Source of the DNA: Candidatus Sumerlaeota bacterium
GTDB taxonomy: Bacteria > Sumerlaeota > Sumerlaeia > MVZB01 > JAJFLK01
Direction: 5' to 3'
Assembly (NCBI GenBank): GCA_021772735.1
Contig: JAJFLK010000258.1
Location: 1-8,244, forward strand
DNA: 8,244 bases
This document shows, piece by piece, positions 6,535 to 8,244 of the stretch. The notes under the pieces are model-generated. The model was not told where the DNA came from. It ran no database searches and saw only the letters and a program-made list of their open reading frames with translations. Every line of letters starts with the position of its first letter. Within the stretch, counting starts at the first letter, position 1. The translations under genes and the position numbers were made by a program.

Positions 6535-7932
6535 TCAATTCGCTCCGTTCGTGGCGGAGTCGGTTGAGGCCGACGAATCATCGCCTTCGCCTGAGGCCTC
6601 GGGCCCGACTGAGATCTCAACCCAATCGCCATCTGCGAGAACGGCGGTCACGGCGGCGCGGACCGATTCGGGCGTCGCGGCGGCAAGGCGATCGAGGTAC
6701 GAATCCAGGAAATCGATCCCGCCGGTCAGCATGTGATAGTAACCGGTCTGGCTTGAAGCCGAGCCGCAGGTCTCGAACGAGAACAGATGCGCCGAAGTCA
6801 GAAGACGCCGGGCGCGGTTCAGATCCGCGGGTGGAATCGGCTCCTCGCCGAGCCGGGCGACCTCAGCCTCGACGGCCTCGCGCAGCTCGGCCTGCTTGGC
6901 GCGCTCGCATGTGGCGTCGATCATAAAGCCCGCGCCGTGGCGCATCGTTGAATAGTGGCACGAGACGGTCGAGGCGAGCGATCGCTTCTGCTTGATCTCG
7001 CGATACAACCGCGAGGCCCGGCCCTGGCCGAGAATGAACTGGGCGAGGTCGAGCGCGACAATGAAATCCGCGCCTTCCGGGCCGTCGGAATCGGCCGGTT
7101 CCGAGGCCGAGCGAGCCAGAGCCCAATAGACTTCGCCGCCGGTCGGCTTTTCGCGATGGAAGCTCTCGGCCACGCCGTATCGAGTCGGTTCGGGCCCGGC
7201 CAGGATCGGGTTATACGGCCGCTCGTAATCGCCGAAGTGGCGCTCGGCGAGTGCAATTGCGTCCTCGTCGCTGACATCGCCTGTCAGGACCAGCGTCATG
7301 TTCGAGGGCGCGTAATGGCGGTGGTAATAATCGAGCATCTGATCGCGGGTGATCGAGCGGATCGTGGATTCAGCGCCGATAACAGAGTGGTGATAGGGCC
7401 CCGCAGCAAACAGCCGCTCGTAGGCGTCCTCATACAGCATGGCGCCGGGGTTGTCTTGCTTGCGGCGATATTCTTCGAGGATGACGCCGCGTTCTTTTTC
7501 CAGTTCGCTGGCGTCGAGCGTCCAGCTGCGGACCATTTCCGCGAGCATTTGGACGCCGCGATCCAGACCCGCCGACGGTAACGTGATGTAGTAGTGCGTG
7601 AAATCGTAGCTCGTGCCGGCGTTGCAGGCGCCGCCGATGTTTTCGATCTCGCGCTCGATCTGGCCGAGGCCGAAGTTCTCGGTCCCTTTGAAAAGCATGT
7701 GCTCAAGGAAATGGCTGATGCCGGAGATTTCGGGCGTCTCGCCGGCCGAGCCGGTGGCGACCCAGACGTCGGCCGTCGCGACGGCGACCTCGCGATTGCC
7801 ACGCACGAGCACGGTCAGGCCGTTTGCCAGACGACGCGAGAACGTCGGGGCACGGGCGCCGGTCGCGGCGCCACACGCCGATCCTGTCGCAGGTTCGGTT
7901 TCGGCGAATGAATTTGTATCCGGTGAAATCAT
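6535..7932 (-). CDS. M16 family zinc metallopeptidase, catalytic subunit
   Basis: This 465-residue protein has the inverted zinc motif HFLEH (H74, E77, H78) in SGISHFLEHMLFKGTENF. The third ligand is expected at E154 in RGVILEEYRRKQD, 75 residues on, which matches the M16 spacing. The second half is the inactive repeat. There the R/Y segment reads REIKQKRSLASTV, with Ser where Tyr is usual, complementing the partner encoded next. Together the two resemble one-active/one-inactive M16 dimers, which degrade peptides inside a closed chamber. There is no obvious signal peptide or membrane segment, so the location is probably cytoplasmic. ATG 7932 has no clear Shine-Dalgarno but sits about where transcription from the promoter at 7941-7969 would begin. 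The stop at 6535-6537 abuts the next gene. Confidence 0.93.
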   Translation of the reverse strand: MISPDTNSFAETEPATGSACGAATGARAPTFSRRLANGLTVLVRGNREVAVATADVWVATGSAGETPEISGISHFLEHMLFKGTENFGLGQIEREIENIGGACNAGTSYDFTHYYITLPSAGLDRGVQMLAEMVRSWTLDASELEKERGVILEEYRRKQDNPGAMLYEDAYERLFAAGPYHHSVIGAESTIRSITRDQMLDYYHRHYAPSNMTLVLTGDVSDEDAIALAERHFGDYERPYNPILAGPEPTRYGVAESFHREKPTGGEVYWALARSASEPADSDGPEGADFIVALDLAQFILGQGRASRLYREIKQKRSLASTVSCHYSTMRHGAGFMIDATCERAKQAELREAVEAEVARLGEEPIPPADLNRARRLLTSAHLFSFETCGSASSQTGYYHMLTGGIDFLDSYLDRLAAATPESVRAAVTAVLADGDWVEISVGPEASGEGDDSSASTDSATNGAN

Positions 7933-7940
7933 AGTCCGGG

Positions 7941-7969
7941 ATTCTAACGTTGGCTGATCGTGATCACAA
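7941..7969 (-). promoter_or_regulatory. Candidate sigma70-type promoter of the M16-M16-lpxD block
   Basis: On the minus strand, TTGTGA (7969-7964, four of six to TTGACA) is followed by a 17-bp spacer and TAGAAT (7946-7941, five of six to TATAAT). The predicted start is around 7934-7935, only two or three bases before ATG 7932, so the message would be nearly leaderless. That fits the missing Shine-Dalgarno. Confidence 0.55.
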
Positions 7970-7980
7970 TGGCGCGATCA
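7955..7980. promoter_or_regulatory. Palindromic sequence overlapping the -35, possible operator
   Basis: TGATCG at 7955-7960 and CGATCA at 7975-7980 form an inverted repeat. A perfect 8-base palindrome, GTGATCAC, lies at 7960-7967 and covers part of the -35 and spacer. The two symmetries have different centres, so a single dimeric site is not certain. Repressor binding here is inference. Confidence 0.25.
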
Positions 7981-8023
7981 TCCATGCGGAGAAATTCAGC
8001 TCGGCGTGGTAAAAGTCAGTGTA

Positions 8024-8056
8024 TACCCAATACAAGGCTCGGGATCGAGCTGGGTA
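8024..8056 (-). terminator. Imperfect hairpin after the GerMN-domain gene
   Basis: TACCCA (8024-8029) pairs with TGGGTA (8051-8056), and inside it GCTCG (8037-8041) pairs with CGAGC (8046-8050) around a GGAT loop. A 7-base bulge (8030-8036) lies on one side. It starts 8 bases after the stop of the minus-strand GerMN gene. No T-run follows directly, so termination is only possible. Confidence 0.3.
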
Positions 8057-8064
8057 AGGCAGAT

Positions 8065-8244
8065 TTACTCAATCACAGCCAGGTTGGCGCCGAGGGGAGA
8101 CGAAAGGTCGAGCCATCCCCAGGCGGTGTCGATCGGTTGACCTTCGACGAGGATTTGGACGGCGTCCAGGCTCTCGACGCTCAGCACGAGGCTATTGACC
8201 AGCGCATAGACCGCAAGGCGTTCGGCGGCCGGGCCGGGCGCGGC
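8065..8244 (-). CDS. GerMN-domain protein, C-terminal fragment (runs off the window)
   Basis: Only the last 59 residues are present; the 5' part lies beyond base 8244. The fragment reads through ERLAVYALVNSLVLSVESL and VQILVEGQPIDTAWGWLDLSSPLGANLAVIE before TAA at 8065-8067. The pattern of a helix with VNSL, then VQILV-G and a C-terminal LDLS.PL..N matches the end of the GerMN domain, known from the sporulation protein GerM and from envelope lipoproteins of many non-sporing bacteria. Its role there is poorly understood, and the domain alone does not show that this organism forms spores. It points the same way as the M16 genes, but a 132-base gap with its own promoter lies between them. Confidence 0.75.
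   Translation of the reverse strand, partial: AAPGPAAERLAVYALVNSLVLSVESLDAVQILVEGQPIDTAWGWLDLSSPLGANLAVIE

Noticed and set aside
6955..7581. Plus-strand ORF of 208 codons inside the M16 zinc peptidase gene
   Set aside because: It is a shadow frame opposite a clearly conserved M16 coding sequence, with no family features of its own.
1..8244. tRNA, rRNA, CRISPR array, insertion sequence or integration site
   Set aside because: I saw no cloverleaf-like sequence with a conserved T-loop, no regularly spaced repeats, no transposase-like protein and no long terminal repeats.

Overview
This GC-rich window comes from a bacterium with an outer membrane, because it encodes LpxD of lipid A synthesis. 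The sequence alone does not fix the phylum. TGA works as an ordinary stop for at least two other genes here (the crotonase and the zinc M16 peptidase), so the standard bacterial code applies.

Layout. About 180 bases without a recognised gene come first. Four plus-strand genes follow: a membrane-anchored DUF3179 protein (179-979) interrupted by an in-frame TGA; a small stand-alone SCP2 sterol-carrier-like protein (1177-1509); a CPBP/CAAX-type intramembrane protease with a long N-terminal extension (1709-3127); and a crotonase/enoyl-CoA hydratase (3229-4014). A convergent gap of about 75 bases separates these from a minus-strand block. Read in its own direction, that block holds the 3' end of a GerMN-domain gene (8244-8065), a zinc M16 peptidase (7932-6535), its HxxEH-less M16 partner (6533-5217) and lpxD (5200-4091).

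Main result. The TGA at 650-652 falls exactly on the first cysteine of the CPLC motif of DUF3179 proteins. The same frame continues for 108 more sense codons with clear DUF3179 conservation. A 9-bp stem with a GUU loop (665-685) begins 12 nt after the TGA and its loop starts 21 nt after it, which fits the usual bacterial SECIS geometry. The best reading is one 266-residue selenoprotein with Sec158, not two ORFs or a dead gene. The second motif cysteine is Asp161, so the motif reads U-P-L-D.

How the genes fit together. The two M16 genes look like one heterodimeric protease: one subunit carries the zinc site and the other carries the conserved R/Y pair. They are translationally linked and run into lpxD after a 16-nt gap, so envelope lipid A synthesis and this protease are probably co-transcribed. 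A good sigma70-like promoter lies so close to the first M16 start that its mRNA would be nearly leaderless. The plus-strand genes are spaced 100-200 bp apart and do not form an obvious operon.
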